Assembly (NCBI GenBank): GCA_025458905.1
Contig: JALORN010000023.1
Span: forward strand, 1-49,152
Reading direction: 5' to 3'
DNA: 49,152 nt
DNA from: Steroidobacteraceae bacterium
GTDB lineage: Bacteria; Pseudomonadota; Gammaproteobacteria; Steroidobacterales; Steroidobacteraceae
The stretch's first letter is position 1. Each line of letters opens with the position of its first letter. Below are positions 1-9,037 of this stretch, piece by piece. The position numbers and the translations under genes were made by a program. The notes under the pieces were generated by a model. The model saw nothing but the letters and a program-made list of their open reading frames with translations, was not told where the DNA came from and did no database searches.

Positions 1-1986
1 CCCGCGCCGGCCCCTAGCCGGGCGGGGACGCCGCTGGCCATCGACCAGTCGAATGCCGAGGACGTGCTCGCGTCCGCCGCCGCGGTCGCCGAGTCGCTGC
101 TGCAGCTCGGCCAGTTCGGCGTCGACTTCGCGCGGCTCGGGACGCAGCGCGCGACCGCGACCTTCACGACGCCCTGTCGCGGCGGGGGGGCGGCCGACCT
201 GTCGCTGGTCGACCCGGACGGGAACCGTGTGCCGACGGCCGGCGACACGCTGCGCGTCGCCTTGCGCCGCTGCTACGCACAGAGCATCGACGACTTCGCG
301 AGCGGCGAGCTGACCTACACCCTGGTCGCGCCCGCGGCCGGCGCCAGCGAAGCGTACGCGGGCACGCTCGCGTTCGGTCCCGGCTTCCTCGTCGGGGATC
401 CGCAGGGGCCGCGGATCGAGGTCGCCGGGTCCCTGCGGGTCGAGTGGCGGGCCCAGCCGCTCGGCAGCGAGCTGCAGCTCACCGCCTCCGCGGCGAACGA
501 CCTGGCGCTGACGCTGGTCGCGGGCGCGGATCGCGCCACCGAGCGCGTCCGCGGGCCGCAGCTGTCCAAGGCGATCGACTTCGCGACGGCGCGCACCCGC
601 AACCGCTTCGGGTTCGCGCTCGAGAGCGAGCTGCTGCAGGGCCGCATCGACGTCGACACGCCGACGGACTTCTCGGCCTTCCTCGGCGCGTACCCGGACG
701 CGGGCCTGCTGCGCGTGTCCGGCGCCGGCAGCAACCGCGGGGAGGCGAGCCCCGGTCGCAACAACGCAGCGGGCCAGGACGTGCTGCTGTCGACCGTCGC
801 CGTGGCGACGGGCGCCACCACCTGGACGCGCACCGTTCCGTGGACGGACCTGGTCGAGGGCTTCCTCTGGTGGGAGCCCGCCATCGGCGTCGCCTCGCCC
901 GGTGCCGGCTATCGCACGAGCGCGCGGCCGCTGCAGCCGGGCTTCGCGGCCCTGTATCGCGCGCCGATCGGGCTGGTGCCGGTGAACCCAGAGATCGTGC
1001 TGCAGTTCACCCTGCCGCTCTCCAGCGCCGAGACCTACGCATTCCGCCTGGTACCGCTGACGGGTACGGTCGCGCCCGGCGCGATCGTCGCGACCACGAC
1101 CCGCGTGGCTGGCACGCGCCTGGTCATCAAGCCCGCGCGCCAGTTGAGCCACGGGACGCCTTACTCGCTCGAGAAGCTCTCGGGACGGTACATCGCGCAG
1201 GGCGGCACGACCGAGTTGAACCAGTTCTTCGATCCGGTCACGACCCGCAACGACCTGGTAGCGACCGTCGCGGCGACGCCGGTGTTCGGACTGGCGGGGG
1301 CGACGGTCGCGCTCGATGCCAGTGGCTCGACCAGTGCCGACGGCCCGATCCAGCGCTTCGCCTGGCGCCAGCTGTTCGGCACGCCCGCCACGCTGGCGGG
1401 CGCTGCCGCCGCGAACGCCTCGGCGACCCTCAACCGCGGTCCGGCGGCGGTCGAGACCACGCAGTTCGAGGTAACGGTCGAGAACGCGTTCGGCGAGTCG
1501 GATACCGCGCTGGTCTCGCTGGAGCAGATCAACGACCAGGCCCGCACGCAGCTGCTGTACGTGCGGGGCAGCGCGGGCTACACGCCGTTCGACGGACGCC
1601 GGCAGATCCGGACGCCGGCGAACGGCCAGTTCTCGATCTCGCCCTTCCTGGGCGGCCTCAGGCTGTTCCACATGTCGGCCGGGAGCTCCTCGTCGATCGA
1701 TGCGGCCGGTGCCGACGACCTGCCGCTCGCGGTGGGCGTATACGAGAACGCGACCGATGTCCGGCCCGTCCTCCAGCGGCCGCCGCTGCTGCGCGTCTCC
1801 ACCGACAACATCGGCTGCTCGGGGCCCGGTCGGTTCGAGGTCCACGACGTCGCCTACGGGACGGGCGGCGAGCTGACCCGTCTCGCACTCGATTTCGAGA
1901 CGCGCTGCAGCCGGCCGGACGGTTCCACGTCGCCGCCGCTCTTCGGCTCGATCCGCATCAACAGCGCCAGGCCGATCCGCGAGTGA
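1..1986 (+). CDS. Large exported protein with PKD-like domain, 3' part only
   Basis: The frame is already open at the first base, so this is the C-terminal part (about 661 residues) of a longer protein whose start lies outside the window. I do not recognise a family for most of it. It is rich in Ala, Gly, Thr and Val with beta-strand-like segments and few charged helices, as in secreted or surface proteins. Roughly 400-480 residues into the visible part, a stretch with ALDASGSTSADG and FEVTVENAFGESDTALV looks like a PKD/Ig-like repeat. The extreme C-terminus has a Cys pair (IGCSGPGR and ETRCSRP) that could form a disulfide. No catalytic motif is visible. A hydrolase gene follows 29 bases downstream on the same strand. 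Secretion and the PKD call are inference; that it is a real gene is supported by the long GC-typical open frame. Confidence 0.75.
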   Translation, partial: PAPAPSRAGTPLAIDQSNAEDVLASAAAVAESLLQLGQFGVDFARLGTQRATATFTTPCRGGGAADLSLVDPDGNRVPTAGDTLRVALRRCYAQSIDDFASGELTYTLVAPAAGASEAYAGTLAFGPGFLVGDPQGPRIEVAGSLRVEWRAQPLGSELQLTASAANDLALTLVAGADRATERVRGPQLSKAIDFATARTRNRFGFALESELLQGRIDVDTPTDFSAFLGAYPDAGLLRVSGAGSNRGEASPGRNNAAGQDVLLSTVAVATGATTWTRTVPWTDLVEGFLWWEPAIGVASPGAGYRTSARPLQPGFAALYRAPIGLVPVNPEIVLQFTLPLSSAETYAFRLVPLTGTVAPGAIVATTTRVAGTRLVIKPARQLSHGTPYSLEKLSGRYIAQGGTTELNQFFDPVTTRNDLVATVAATPVFGLAGATVALDASGSTSADGPIQRFAWRQLFGTPATLAGAAAANASATLNRGPAAVETTQFEVTVENAFGESDTALVSLEQINDQARTQLLYVRGSAGYTPFDGRRQIRTPANGQFSISPFLGGLRLFHMSAGSSSSIDAAGADDLPLAVGVYENATDVRPVLQRPPLLRVSTDNIGCSGPGRFEVHDVAYGTGGELTRLALDFETRCSRPDGSTSPPLFGSIRINSARPIRE

Positions 1987-2015
1987 GCGGCGCGCCGCGC
2001 TAGGCGGGCGGGATC

Positions 2016-3038
2016 GTGACCGTGCGCAAGCCGCAGAGGCATCGGTCTGGCCGGACGATGCTCGGCGCCGCCCTCGTGCTACTGCTCTCCGCGGCCGCCG
2101 TGATCCGGTTGCTCGCCGCCCGTGACACCGCGGCCCGCGTCGCCGAACTGGAGCTCCGGCATCGCTTCGCGCCTACGCGCCACGGCGCGATCGAGTACGT
2201 CGCCTGGGGCGAGGGCGATACCGCGGTGCTCGTGCTGCACGGCGCAGGGGGCGGATTCGACCAGGGCCGGCTGATCGCGGAGGCCTTCGTGGGCGCGGGA
2301 GCGGGCGCGGACTGGCGGGCCGAGGCGGGTGCCGCCGGCCTGCGCTGGATCGCGCCGTCGCGCTTCGGCTACCTCGGCAGCAAGCTTCCCGAGGGCGATG
2401 CCTCACCGGTGGCGCAGGCGGACGCGCTCGCCGACCTGATGGACCACCTGCGCATCGACCGGCTCGCCGTCGTGGGCTTCTCGGGGGGTACGCCGCCGGC
2501 GCTGCAGCTCGCCGCCCGGCATCCGCGGCGCGTCAGCGCACTGGTGCTGGTTTCGTCGGCGCCGTTCACCCCGTACGCGCCGGACGAGTCGGCGCGTCCC
2601 GTGCCCGCCCCGGTCTACCAGGCGCTCCTCGGCAGCGACGTCGTCTACGGGGTGCTCGCGCGCGTCGCGCGCGAACTCTTGCTGGAGGCGTTCGACGCGC
2701 GCGCCGAACTGCGCGCCGGCCTGCCGGCCGGTGAGCGGGCGTTCGTCGAGCGACTGGTCGATGGCTTCGTGCCGGCGTCAGGCCGCATCGCGGGCGTGCG
2801 CAACGAGGGTGCCGCCATCGATCCGCGCATCGACTACGCGCTCGAGACCATCCGTGCGCCGACGCTGGTCGTACACGCGCGGGACGACCGGCTCAACGCG
2901 TTCGCGCTCGGTGAAACGCTCGCGCGACGCATCCCGTCGGCCGGTTTCCTCGCCCTGGATCGGGGCGGTCACCTGCTGCTCGGGTCGCACGCGCAGGTGC
3001 GCGCGCGCGTGATCGAGCACGTGACCGCGCCGCCCTGA
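2016..3038 (+). CDS. Membrane-anchored alpha/beta hydrolase
   Basis: A 340-residue serine hydrolase of the alpha/beta fold; substrate unknown. The GTG start given has an in-frame ATG 14 codons later that directly precedes the hydrophobic stretch (residues 15-33), so either could be used. That stretch is an uncleaved anchor or signal peptide. The oxyanion-loop motif HGAGGG is at residues 75-80, the nucleophile elbow GFSGG puts Ser156 as nucleophile, the acid is Asp290 or Asp291 (ARDDRLN) and the catalytic His is His319 (RGGHLLLG). The complete triad suggests an active esterase, lipase or C-C hydrolase acting at the periplasmic face. It follows the PKD-like gene with only a short gap and is probably cotranscribed. 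It converges on the minus-strand peptidase downstream. Confidence 0.85.
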   Translation: MTVRKPQRHRSGRTMLGAALVLLLSAAAVIRLLAARDTAARVAELELRHRFAPTRHGAIEYVAWGEGDTAVLVLHGAGGGFDQGRLIAEAFVGAGAGADWRAEAGAAGLRWIAPSRFGYLGSKLPEGDASPVAQADALADLMDHLRIDRLAVVGFSGGTPPALQLAARHPRRVSALVLVSSAPFTPYAPDESARPVPAPVYQALLGSDVVYGVLARVARELLLEAFDARAELRAGLPAGERAFVERLVDGFVPASGRIAGVRNEGAAIDPRIDYALETIRAPTLVVHARDDRLNAFALGETLARRIPSAGFLALDRGGHLLLGSHAQVRARVIEHVTAPP

Positions 3039-3071
3039 CGGGCGCACGTTCCCGCGCGTGATCGCCGCGGG

Positions 3072-4640
3072 CTAGCGCACGCTCGCCGGGGCTTGCTGCC
3101 CTTCCGGGATCAGCGTCCGCCACGGTGCATCGCCCCGCGCCCGGCGCCAGTCGGCGCGCACGCGTTCGAGGCGCGCGGGGTCGAGGTAGAGCTCGATCGC
3201 GCTCGAGGCGATGGTCTTGGCGGCAACCAGCAGGGCCTTGTCGCCGATCGAGGAGCCGGTCGCGGCGACCACCGGCCAGCTGTGCTGCGGCAGGCCGTAG
3301 CCGAACGAGGCGACGAAGAGGTTGGCGACGGGCACGAACCAGCTGACGTCGCCGACGTCGCTCGACGCGGCCCCTTTGGACGGGGTGGTCGGCATCGGCT
3401 CGATGCCCGGCGCGAGCGCGGGCGTGCCCTCGGGCGGCGGGCCGCGGCGCGACGGGTCGCTGAAGTTCAGCTGGGTGGCGCGCGCGAGGCGCAGCTCCGC
3501 CTCGGTCCAGCGCGGCGGGCCGACGGCCTCGAGGTTCTCGTGCACGAGGCGCACCAGCTCGGGCGTCGGGATCATGTTGTGCAGCTCGGACTGGATCTCG
3601 ACCGCGTCGAGCCGGGTCTGGGTCATCTTCGCCGCGCCCTCCGCGATCTCGCGCACCCACTCGAAGTAGCGCGCGACGTCGCCGAAGTCGTAGGCGCGCA
3701 CGTAGTACCAGGACTCGGCGTCCGCCGGCACGACGTTCGGCTGGCCGCCGCCCTGGGTCACGACGTAGTGGATCCGCGCGTCGTCGCGCACGTGCTCGCG
3801 CATGTAGTTCACGCCGACGTTCATCAACTCGACGGCGTCGAGGGCGCTGCGGCCCGCGAACGGCTGCAGCGCCGCGTGCGCTGCGTTGCCGCGGAAGCGG
3901 AACTTGGCGCTGACGATCGACATCGTGGTGCCGAACGGGACCTCGGTGCGGCCGCTCGGGTGCCAGGTGAAGATCACGTCGTCTTCCTTGAAGAACCCCG
4001 CGCGCAGCATGTAGACCTTGCCGATCGCCGTCTCCTCCGCGGGCGTGCCGTAGAGCTTCACGGTGCCGCGCAGCGCGCCCGTGGCGATCAGCCGGGCGAT
4101 CGCGAGCGCGGCGCCGGTGGAGCCCGCGCCGAAGGCCGAGTGGCCGCAGGCGTGGCCGGCCGCGGGGTTCGGCCCGGGCGCCGGCGCGCCGTCGGCGGCC
4201 TGGGAGACGCCGGGCAGGGCGTCGAACTCGGCGAGGATGCCGATCACGGGACGGCCGCTGCCGAAGCTCGCGACGAATGCGGTCGGCATCCCGGCCACGC
4301 CGGCCTCGACGCGGAAGCCGGCCTGTCGCAGCAGCTGCTGCAACTCGGCCGAGGAGCGGCCCTCGTCGAGGCTCGTCTCGGCGAACGACCAGATGCGCCG
4401 GTTGGTGCGCGAGAGCAGGGGCGCCTGCTCGTCCAGCCAGCGTCGGGCCTCGGACTTGAGCGCGGATGCGCCACGGACGCTCGCGGCGGTGACGCTGGCG
4501 GGAGCCTTGCCCGTGGCCGTGCCGGGGGCGGCAGCTGCGCCGGCGGCACGTGCAGGGTCCGCTGCCACGATCGCCAGCAGCGCGAGCACGCCGGCGGTGC
4601 AGCGCGAGTACGCCACCCGATGCCTCGATGCGGACCTCAT
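3072..4640 (-). CDS. M20 family metallopeptidase/amidohydrolase, AbgB-like, exported
   Basis: A 522-residue zinc hydrolase related to the p-aminobenzoyl-glutamate hydrolase subunit AbgB and other M20D amidohydrolases, which cleave amide bonds of N-acyl amino acids. The chosen ATG overlaps the stop of the upstream gene in an ATGA arrangement and begins a clear signal peptide (about residues 1-33, ending PARAAG). M20 metal-site motifs are in order: EFDALPG (Asp140), HACGH (163-167), the Glu pair in GTPAEE (202-203) and His227 in WHPSG. The dimerisation domain follows with the GNAAHA motif near residue 251. Family members are usually cytoplasmic, so export is notable. Together with the coupled upstream gene it suggests periplasmic turnover of peptides or amides. 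The substrate is not known. Confidence 0.88.
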   Translation of the reverse strand: MRSASRHRVAYSRCTAGVLALLAIVAADPARAAGAAAAPGTATGKAPASVTAASVRGASALKSEARRWLDEQAPLLSRTNRRIWSFAETSLDEGRSSAELQQLLRQAGFRVEAGVAGMPTAFVASFGSGRPVIGILAEFDALPGVSQAADGAPAPGPNPAAGHACGHSAFGAGSTGAALAIARLIATGALRGTVKLYGTPAEETAIGKVYMLRAGFFKEDDVIFTWHPSGRTEVPFGTTMSIVSAKFRFRGNAAHAALQPFAGRSALDAVELMNVGVNYMREHVRDDARIHYVVTQGGGQPNVVPADAESWYYVRAYDFGDVARYFEWVREIAEGAAKMTQTRLDAVEIQSELHNMIPTPELVRLVHENLEAVGPPRWTEAELRLARATQLNFSDPSRRGPPPEGTPALAPGIEPMPTTPSKGAASSDVGDVSWFVPVANLFVASFGYGLPQHSWPVVAATGSSIGDKALLVAAKTIASSAIELYLDPARLERVRADWRRARGDAPWRTLIPEGQQAPASVR

Positions 4641-5893
4641 CGCACGAACCTCCCGTCCTGCAGCCAGGGCTCGCCGTCGAGCGTCACGGTCGCGTCGGTC
4701 AGCAGGTCGCGCCAGCGGAACCAGCGTCCGCGCACGCTGCCGCCGAGCTCGGCGTTGTTGCCGAGGCCGAGTCGCACGACGCCCGCGCCATAGCCGTAGT
4801 AGCCGATCCATCCAGGTGTCGCGGCCGGCGCGAGCAGCGGGTTGAAGCCCAGGCCGAACTCGCGGAAGCGGCGCGCCTCGGCCGGCGCGGCGGCGAGCTC
4901 GTGCTCGAGGTGCTCGCGGCCACGGCGCGCCTCGACGCGCACGATGGTCCCGGCGCGCAGCGTGAGCCGTGCGTCCTCGACCGGTTGGCCGGCCCAGGCC
5001 GAGAACGGATAGACGACGACGCCCTCGACGCTGTCCTCGAGCGGTGCGACGCGCACCGCGCCGGCGGGGATCTCGACCTCGCGCACGAGGAAGGGCGCAC
5101 CGGCGCGCATGCGCCTCGCCGAGGCGTCGCCGTTCTGCTCGATGACGTCGCGATCGCCGATCCGGAAGCGCAGGTCGGTGCCTGCCGGCGTCGTGACGCG
5201 CACCAGCGCGCCGCGCAGTGCCGCCACGAAGCGTGCCTGGTGAGCCGCGAGTGCCGCGAGGTCGGTCTCGAGGACGGCCCGCTGGTACACGCGGTCGACG
5301 ACCTGCAGCGGCGGTGGCGGGAAGCCCGGCAGGACGTTGATGCCGGTCAGCCCGGACTCGTTGCCCGAGGAGCTGTAGGGGTCGGTCCAGTGGAAGTGGA
5401 TCGTGCGCCGCGGCCCGGCCGCCTCGCGCAGCAGGCGCTGCATCGCCGCGTAGGCCGGATGCACCGGGTTGGCGCCCGGCAGCATGATGGCGGCGTCGAC
5501 GTCACGCAGGAGGCTTGCGTTGGCCGCCGTCGCGGCGATGAACCCGCGACCGAGCAGGCCCGCGTCCCAGGCCTCGGGATACGGGTCGTCCAGCACCTCG
5601 AGTACGCCGAGGTCCACGCCGCCGGCCTTCATGACCTCGTAGCGCAGGTGCGGCACGAGCTCGGTGAACACGCCGGGTTGTGCGACCGCGATGACGCGCT
5701 CGCCCGGCTCGAGCTGCAGCTGTGCGACGATGCGGGCGGCGAGCGCCTGCCACTGCATCGTGCGCTGCGGCAGCGCGGGCTGGCCCGCGGCCTGGGCCCA
5801 CGCCGGCGGGGCGCCGGCAGGCGCCTGCAGTAGCGCGACGACGGCCAGCGCCGCCAGCGGCCGTCGGAACGCCCTCGGGATCCGCTTGCGCAT
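4637..5893 (-). CDS. Exported M29 (aminopeptidase T)-like protein, possibly inactive
   Basis: A 418-residue protein with an N-terminal signal peptide (about 1-34, ending AWAQAA). The central and C-terminal part resembles leucyl aminopeptidases of the AmpS/aminopeptidase T (M29) group: TDLRFRIGDR near 239, APLEDSVEGVVVYP near 283, EFGLGFNP near 345 and TVTLDG near 402. In family members I remember, the last third carries a His in a VHIALG-like motif and an HxD motif just before the TVxLDG strand. Here those places read VVRLGLG and RWRD, so Arg374, Arg393 and Arg395 stand where metal ligands are expected; the Glu at 290 is kept. It may therefore be a non-catalytic or altered-specificity homologue. 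The last four bases overlap the start of the M20 hydrolase, so the two are translationally coupled. Confidence 0.7.
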   Translation of the reverse strand: MRKRIPRAFRRPLAALAVVALLQAPAGAPPAWAQAAGQPALPQRTMQWQALAARIVAQLQLEPGERVIAVAQPGVFTELVPHLRYEVMKAGGVDLGVLEVLDDPYPEAWDAGLLGRGFIAATAANASLLRDVDAAIMLPGANPVHPAYAAMQRLLREAAGPRRTIHFHWTDPYSSSGNESGLTGINVLPGFPPPPLQVVDRVYQRAVLETDLAALAAHQARFVAALRGALVRVTTPAGTDLRFRIGDRDVIEQNGDASARRMRAGAPFLVREVEIPAGAVRVAPLEDSVEGVVVYPFSAWAGQPVEDARLTLRAGTIVRVEARRGREHLEHELAAAPAEARRFREFGLGFNPLLAPAATPGWIGYYGYGAGVVRLGLGNNAELGGSVRGRWFRWRDLLTDATVTLDGEPWLQDGRFVR

Positions 5894-5909
5894 CCCCGCC
5901 GCCGCGGTG

Positions 5910-6521
5910 CTACTGCTTCGGCGCCGAGTCCTTCGGGGCAGCCGCCGGGGCCGGTGCCTTCGGCATCGCGGGCGGCAGCGGCAGGCCGAGCTGCTGCAGC
6001 ATGCTGACGCCGTCGTTGTTGCCCCAGCGCTCGACGACCTTGCCGTTCTCGAAGCGATAGGTGTCCGTGGCCGAGACCACGGCCGTCTTGCCGGTCGGCG
6101 GCTGGCCGCCCATCGGGCCGGTCATCTTCGAGGTCATGGTGACGCGCGCCACGACGAAGTCGCCGCCGCAGATGATCAGGTCGTTGCGGAAGCCGCGCTC
6201 GCCGAAGCTGCGCTTCGAGGCCTCGTAGACTTCCTTGAAGCGGGCCGGCGTCATCGTGGTGCTGTCGCCGCCGCCGCTGTCCTGGTTGTGGCTGACGAAC
6301 CGCGGCGCGTAGAACTCGGCCGCCACCGAGGCGTCGCGCGGGATGAACATGCGCTCGGTCATCGCGAGGTAGGCCTTGAGCTTCGGGTCGTCCGGCGCGC
6401 AGGCGATGCGGGTCTCGGCCGCCGAGGCGACCGGCTGGGACAGCAGCGTGCAGGCGGCGAGTGCCGCGGCGCCCGCCGGCAGGCTCCAGGAAGCGGGTCT
6501 GGACCGCGTATCGTTCGTCAT
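5910..6521 (-). CDS. SnoaL/NTF2-like exported protein (ester cyclase family)
   Basis: A 203-residue protein. The start is fixed by a strong AGGAGG eight bases upstream of this ATG. A signal peptide covers roughly residues 10-34, followed by a mature region with an NTF2-like (SnoaL-like polyketide cyclase) pattern: a helix pair, AEFYAPRFVSHNQ, a central sheet containing a Cys (IICGGDFVVAR) and TDTYRFENGKVVERW, which is characteristic of the last strands of this fold. The tail is rich in Pro, Ala and Lys. The family covers hydrolases, isomerases and many non-enzymatic binding proteins, so the function stays open. It lies upstream of the M29-like and M20 genes on the same strand with a 16-base gap and likely shares their transcript. 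Confidence 0.72.
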   Translation of the reverse strand: MTNDTRSRPASWSLPAGAAALAACTLLSQPVASAAETRIACAPDDPKLKAYLAMTERMFIPRDASVAAEFYAPRFVSHNQDSGGGDSTTMTPARFKEVYEASKRSFGERGFRNDLIICGGDFVVARVTMTSKMTGPMGGQPPTGKTAVVSATDTYRFENGKVVERWGNNDGVSMLQQLGLPLPPAMPKAPAPAAAPKDSAPKQ

Positions 6522-6642
6522 CGGGCAAGCCTCCTCGGACAAGTTTCACCGGGGCAGGAAGATTACACTGCCCGTCCGTCTACGGCGCGCCGCCCGCGGG
6601 TGCGATCCGGCTGCGACCTTCACACCCTTCTCGAGGTTGCCC

Positions 6643-7221
6643 ATGAAGAGCATGGCCGTCCGTGCCGCCGTCGTCGCCGTCGCGGTCGTGTCCGGCGCAT
6701 GCGGGAGCACGCCCGGGCCGCCTGCGCTGCAGGCGGGTACGGCCCTGGCCCGGCCCCGGCCGCTCGGCGCGCTCGCGCTGCAGGACGTCGCGGGACGCCG
6801 CTTCGACCGGTCGCGGTTCACCGGTCGCTGGAGCCTCGTCGTGACGGGCTTCAGCCGCTGTCCGGACTTCTGTCCGGCCACGCTCGCGCTGCTGCAGGCG
6901 CTGCGCCGGCGCGTCCCGGAGCCGCGGGTGCAGTTCGTGTTCGTGAGCGTCGATCCGGCGCGCGACACGCCAGACGTGCTGCGTCGCTACGTCGCGAACT
7001 TCGGCGCCGGCATCGTCGCCACGACCGGCGCGGCGGACGAGCTGGCGCGCTTCACCCGTGAACTCGGGCTGGCCCAGGTCGTCGTCCCGGGGACGGGCGG
7101 CGACTACACGCTCGATCACTCCACGGCGCTGGTTTTGGTCGACCCCGAGGCGCGCGTGGCCGGCTACTTTCGCGCCCCGCACGATCTCGAGTCGATCGCG
7201 GCGGACCTCGCTGCGCTCTAG
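6643..7221 (+). CDS. Sco1/SenC-type copper lipoprotein
   Basis: A 192-residue thioredoxin-fold protein of the Sco1/SenC/PrrC family, which delivers copper to the CuA site of cytochrome oxidase or acts as a thiol reductase. A lipobox (SGAC, Cys20) predicts a lipid-anchored periplasmic protein. The family's CxxxC site is present as FSRCPDFCP (Cys73, Cys77), and the distal copper-binding His is His159 in DYTLDHST. The strands FVFVSVDPARDTP (about 98-110) are also typical. The chosen ATG gives a proper lipoprotein signal; upstream in-frame starts would run across the divergent promoter region. No cytochrome oxidase genes are visible here, so the partner enzyme is elsewhere. It is divergent from the SnoaL-like gene and converges closely (12 bases) on the TPR gene. 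Confidence 0.9.
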   Translation: MKSMAVRAAVVAVAVVSGACGSTPGPPALQAGTALARPRPLGALALQDVAGRRFDRSRFTGRWSLVVTGFSRCPDFCPATLALLQALRRRVPEPRVQFVFVSVDPARDTPDVLRRYVANFGAGIVATTGAADELARFTRELGLAQVVVPGTGGDYTLDHSTALVLVDPEARVAGYFRAPHDLESIAADLAAL

Positions 7222-7233
7222 CGTCGCCGCGAC

Positions 7234-8901
7234 CTACGGCTCGATGTCCGCGTCGACCCAGGCGGCCTCGAAGCGCTTCGCGACCGCGTCCGCCTCGGCG
7301 CGCTTGCTCTGGGCCCGCAGGGCCTGGGCGAGCCCGTGCAGCGACCAGCCGTTCTCGGGATTGCGCCCGAGTTCGTCACGGAACACGCGTTCGGCGTCGG
7401 CAAACCGGCCCGCCTCGAGGAGCGTCGCCCCCAGGAGCTGGCGGGAAGGCCAGTGCCAGGCCGGCGGCTCGTCGTAGGGCAGTGCGTCCTCGATCGCCAT
7501 CGCGGCGCCGAGCGCCTGGATCGCCGCGTCGTGATCCTTCGTGGCACTCGCGATCCGCGCGGCGACGAAGCGCTCGGCGATGCGCACGCCACCGACCAGC
7601 GAGTAGCGGTCGAAAGCGGTCAGCTTCTCGATCCGCGGGTCCGTCGTGGCCGAGCGCAGCGCCTCGTGGGAGCGCCTGGCGTCGTCCAGACGACCTTGCG
7701 CCGCCGCGGCGAGCGCCTGGCCGTAGTGCCACATCGCGCGCATGTAGGGCAGGTCGTCGGCCGGCAGCGGCGCGGCCCCGACCGCGTCCCAGCGCCCGAA
7801 GCGGATGTCGTCGAACAGCGGAGTGAGCGCGAAATGCTGCATGACCTCGTAGCCGGGGGTGCGCATCAGCCGTGGATCGCGGGTCCTCGCGGCGGTGGAT
7901 CGCGCGGCCTCGCGCGCGATGCCGCTCGCGCCCTCCATGGTGGCCGCGAACCACAGGAAATGATGGTTGTGCGGCACGTAGCCGAGCGGGTAGACGCCGG
8001 GGCCCGGCCTGCAGGCGGCGAGGTAGGCATCGTCGGCCGCGATCGCCTCCTGGTTCGCGATCACCGCGTCGTGCCAGCGCCCGACGCGAGCGTAGATGTG
8101 CGCCGGCATGTGCACGAGGTGCCCGGAGCCGGGCAGCAGTTGCCGCAGCGTGTCGGCGGCCGCGACGCCTTTCTCGGGGTGCGGCGAAGCCTCCATGGCG
8201 TGCACGTAGTAGTGCAGTGCACCGGCATGCCGCGGGTCGCGCGCGATCACGCCCTCGAGCACCGCGACGATGCGTGCGGTGTCGCCCCTGGGCCTGCCGT
8301 CTGCATCCCAGTAGTCCCACGGCTGCAGGTCCATCATCGCCTCGGCGTGCAGCGCCGCGGCGTCGAGGTCGTCGGGGAACTGCGCCGCCAGTGCGCCCAT
8401 GGCCCGGGCATAGGCTGTGTCGAGCGGGCGGCGGTCCTCGGGCGGACGGGCGGCGTAGCGCGCGCCGAGTGCCTCGATGTAGGCCCGTTCGCGCGGGGTG
8501 GCGTTCGCCGCCGCGGCGCGGGCGCGCTGCAGCCGTTCCCAGGCCTTCGGGTTGTCGGCCGGGTCCATCAGGGCGTTCAGGTGCGGACCGAGCACGAGTG
8601 CGGCGCCCCACCAGCACATCGCGCAGCCCGGATCGAGTTCGGCGGCCTTGAGGAACGAGCGCTCCGCGGCGCCGTGGTTGAAGCCGTAGGTCAGCGCGAG
8701 CCCCTGGTCGAACCAGCGCTGCACCTCGGCGCCCCGATGGGTCACCGGCATGCTGTAGGTGCCGAGGCCTTCGAGCAGGGTCGCCCCGGCGGGCGCGAGA
8801 TCGGGAACCGGGCCCGCGGCCGTCTGCGCACGATCGAGGACGAACCCGCCGGTCACCGCGGCGACGATGGCCACCAGCGCCAGCACGAGACCGCGGCTCA
8901 C
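7234..8901 (-). CDS. TPR-repeat protein with N-terminal membrane anchor
   Basis: About 555 residues from a GTG start preceded by a G-rich Shine-Dalgarno-like run; an in-frame TTG 20 codons further upstream is less likely. The N-terminus is one hydrophobic segment, so the protein is anchored or exported. The rest is helical repeats of tetratricopeptide type. The first shows GLALTYGFNHGAAERSF followed by LDPGCAMCWWG, a pattern I know from a family of uncharacterised bacterial TPR proteins; the last, near the C-terminus, is GRFADAERVFRDELGRNPENGW. Several His-rich stretches (HMPAHIYARVG, PHNHHFLWF) lie in the middle and could bind metal, but that is speculation. No enzymatic domain is seen. TPR proteins generally act as scaffolds. 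Confidence 0.8.
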   Translation of the reverse strand: MSRGLVLALVAIVAAVTGGFVLDRAQTAAGPVPDLAPAGATLLEGLGTYSMPVTHRGAEVQRWFDQGLALTYGFNHGAAERSFLKAAELDPGCAMCWWGAALVLGPHLNALMDPADNPKAWERLQRARAAAANATPRERAYIEALGARYAARPPEDRRPLDTAYARAMGALAAQFPDDLDAAALHAEAMMDLQPWDYWDADGRPRGDTARIVAVLEGVIARDPRHAGALHYYVHAMEASPHPEKGVAAADTLRQLLPGSGHLVHMPAHIYARVGRWHDAVIANQEAIAADDAYLAACRPGPGVYPLGYVPHNHHFLWFAATMEGASGIAREAARSTAARTRDPRLMRTPGYEVMQHFALTPLFDDIRFGRWDAVGAAPLPADDLPYMRAMWHYGQALAAAAQGRLDDARRSHEALRSATTDPRIEKLTAFDRYSLVGGVRIAERFVAARIASATKDHDAAIQALGAAMAIEDALPYDEPPAWHWPSRQLLGATLLEAGRFADAERVFRDELGRNPENGWSLHGLAQALRAQSKRAEADAVAKRFEAAWVDADIEP

Positions 8902-9037
8902 GGCCAACCCCCCTGCCCCTGCATGGAACTCCCTGCTACGCCGATTCGTCCGCGAGGTCAATCGCGGACCATCCGACGGGTTGCCGGGCGGCGACCGGCG
9001 TGGCTCCAGTCGCCGCCCGGCCCTCGCGTGCTGCGGT

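Noticed and set aside
2893..3660. Minus-strand frame beside the M20 gene
   Set aside because: Out-of-frame shadow of the M20 gene, overlapping the convergent hydrolase, with no motif.
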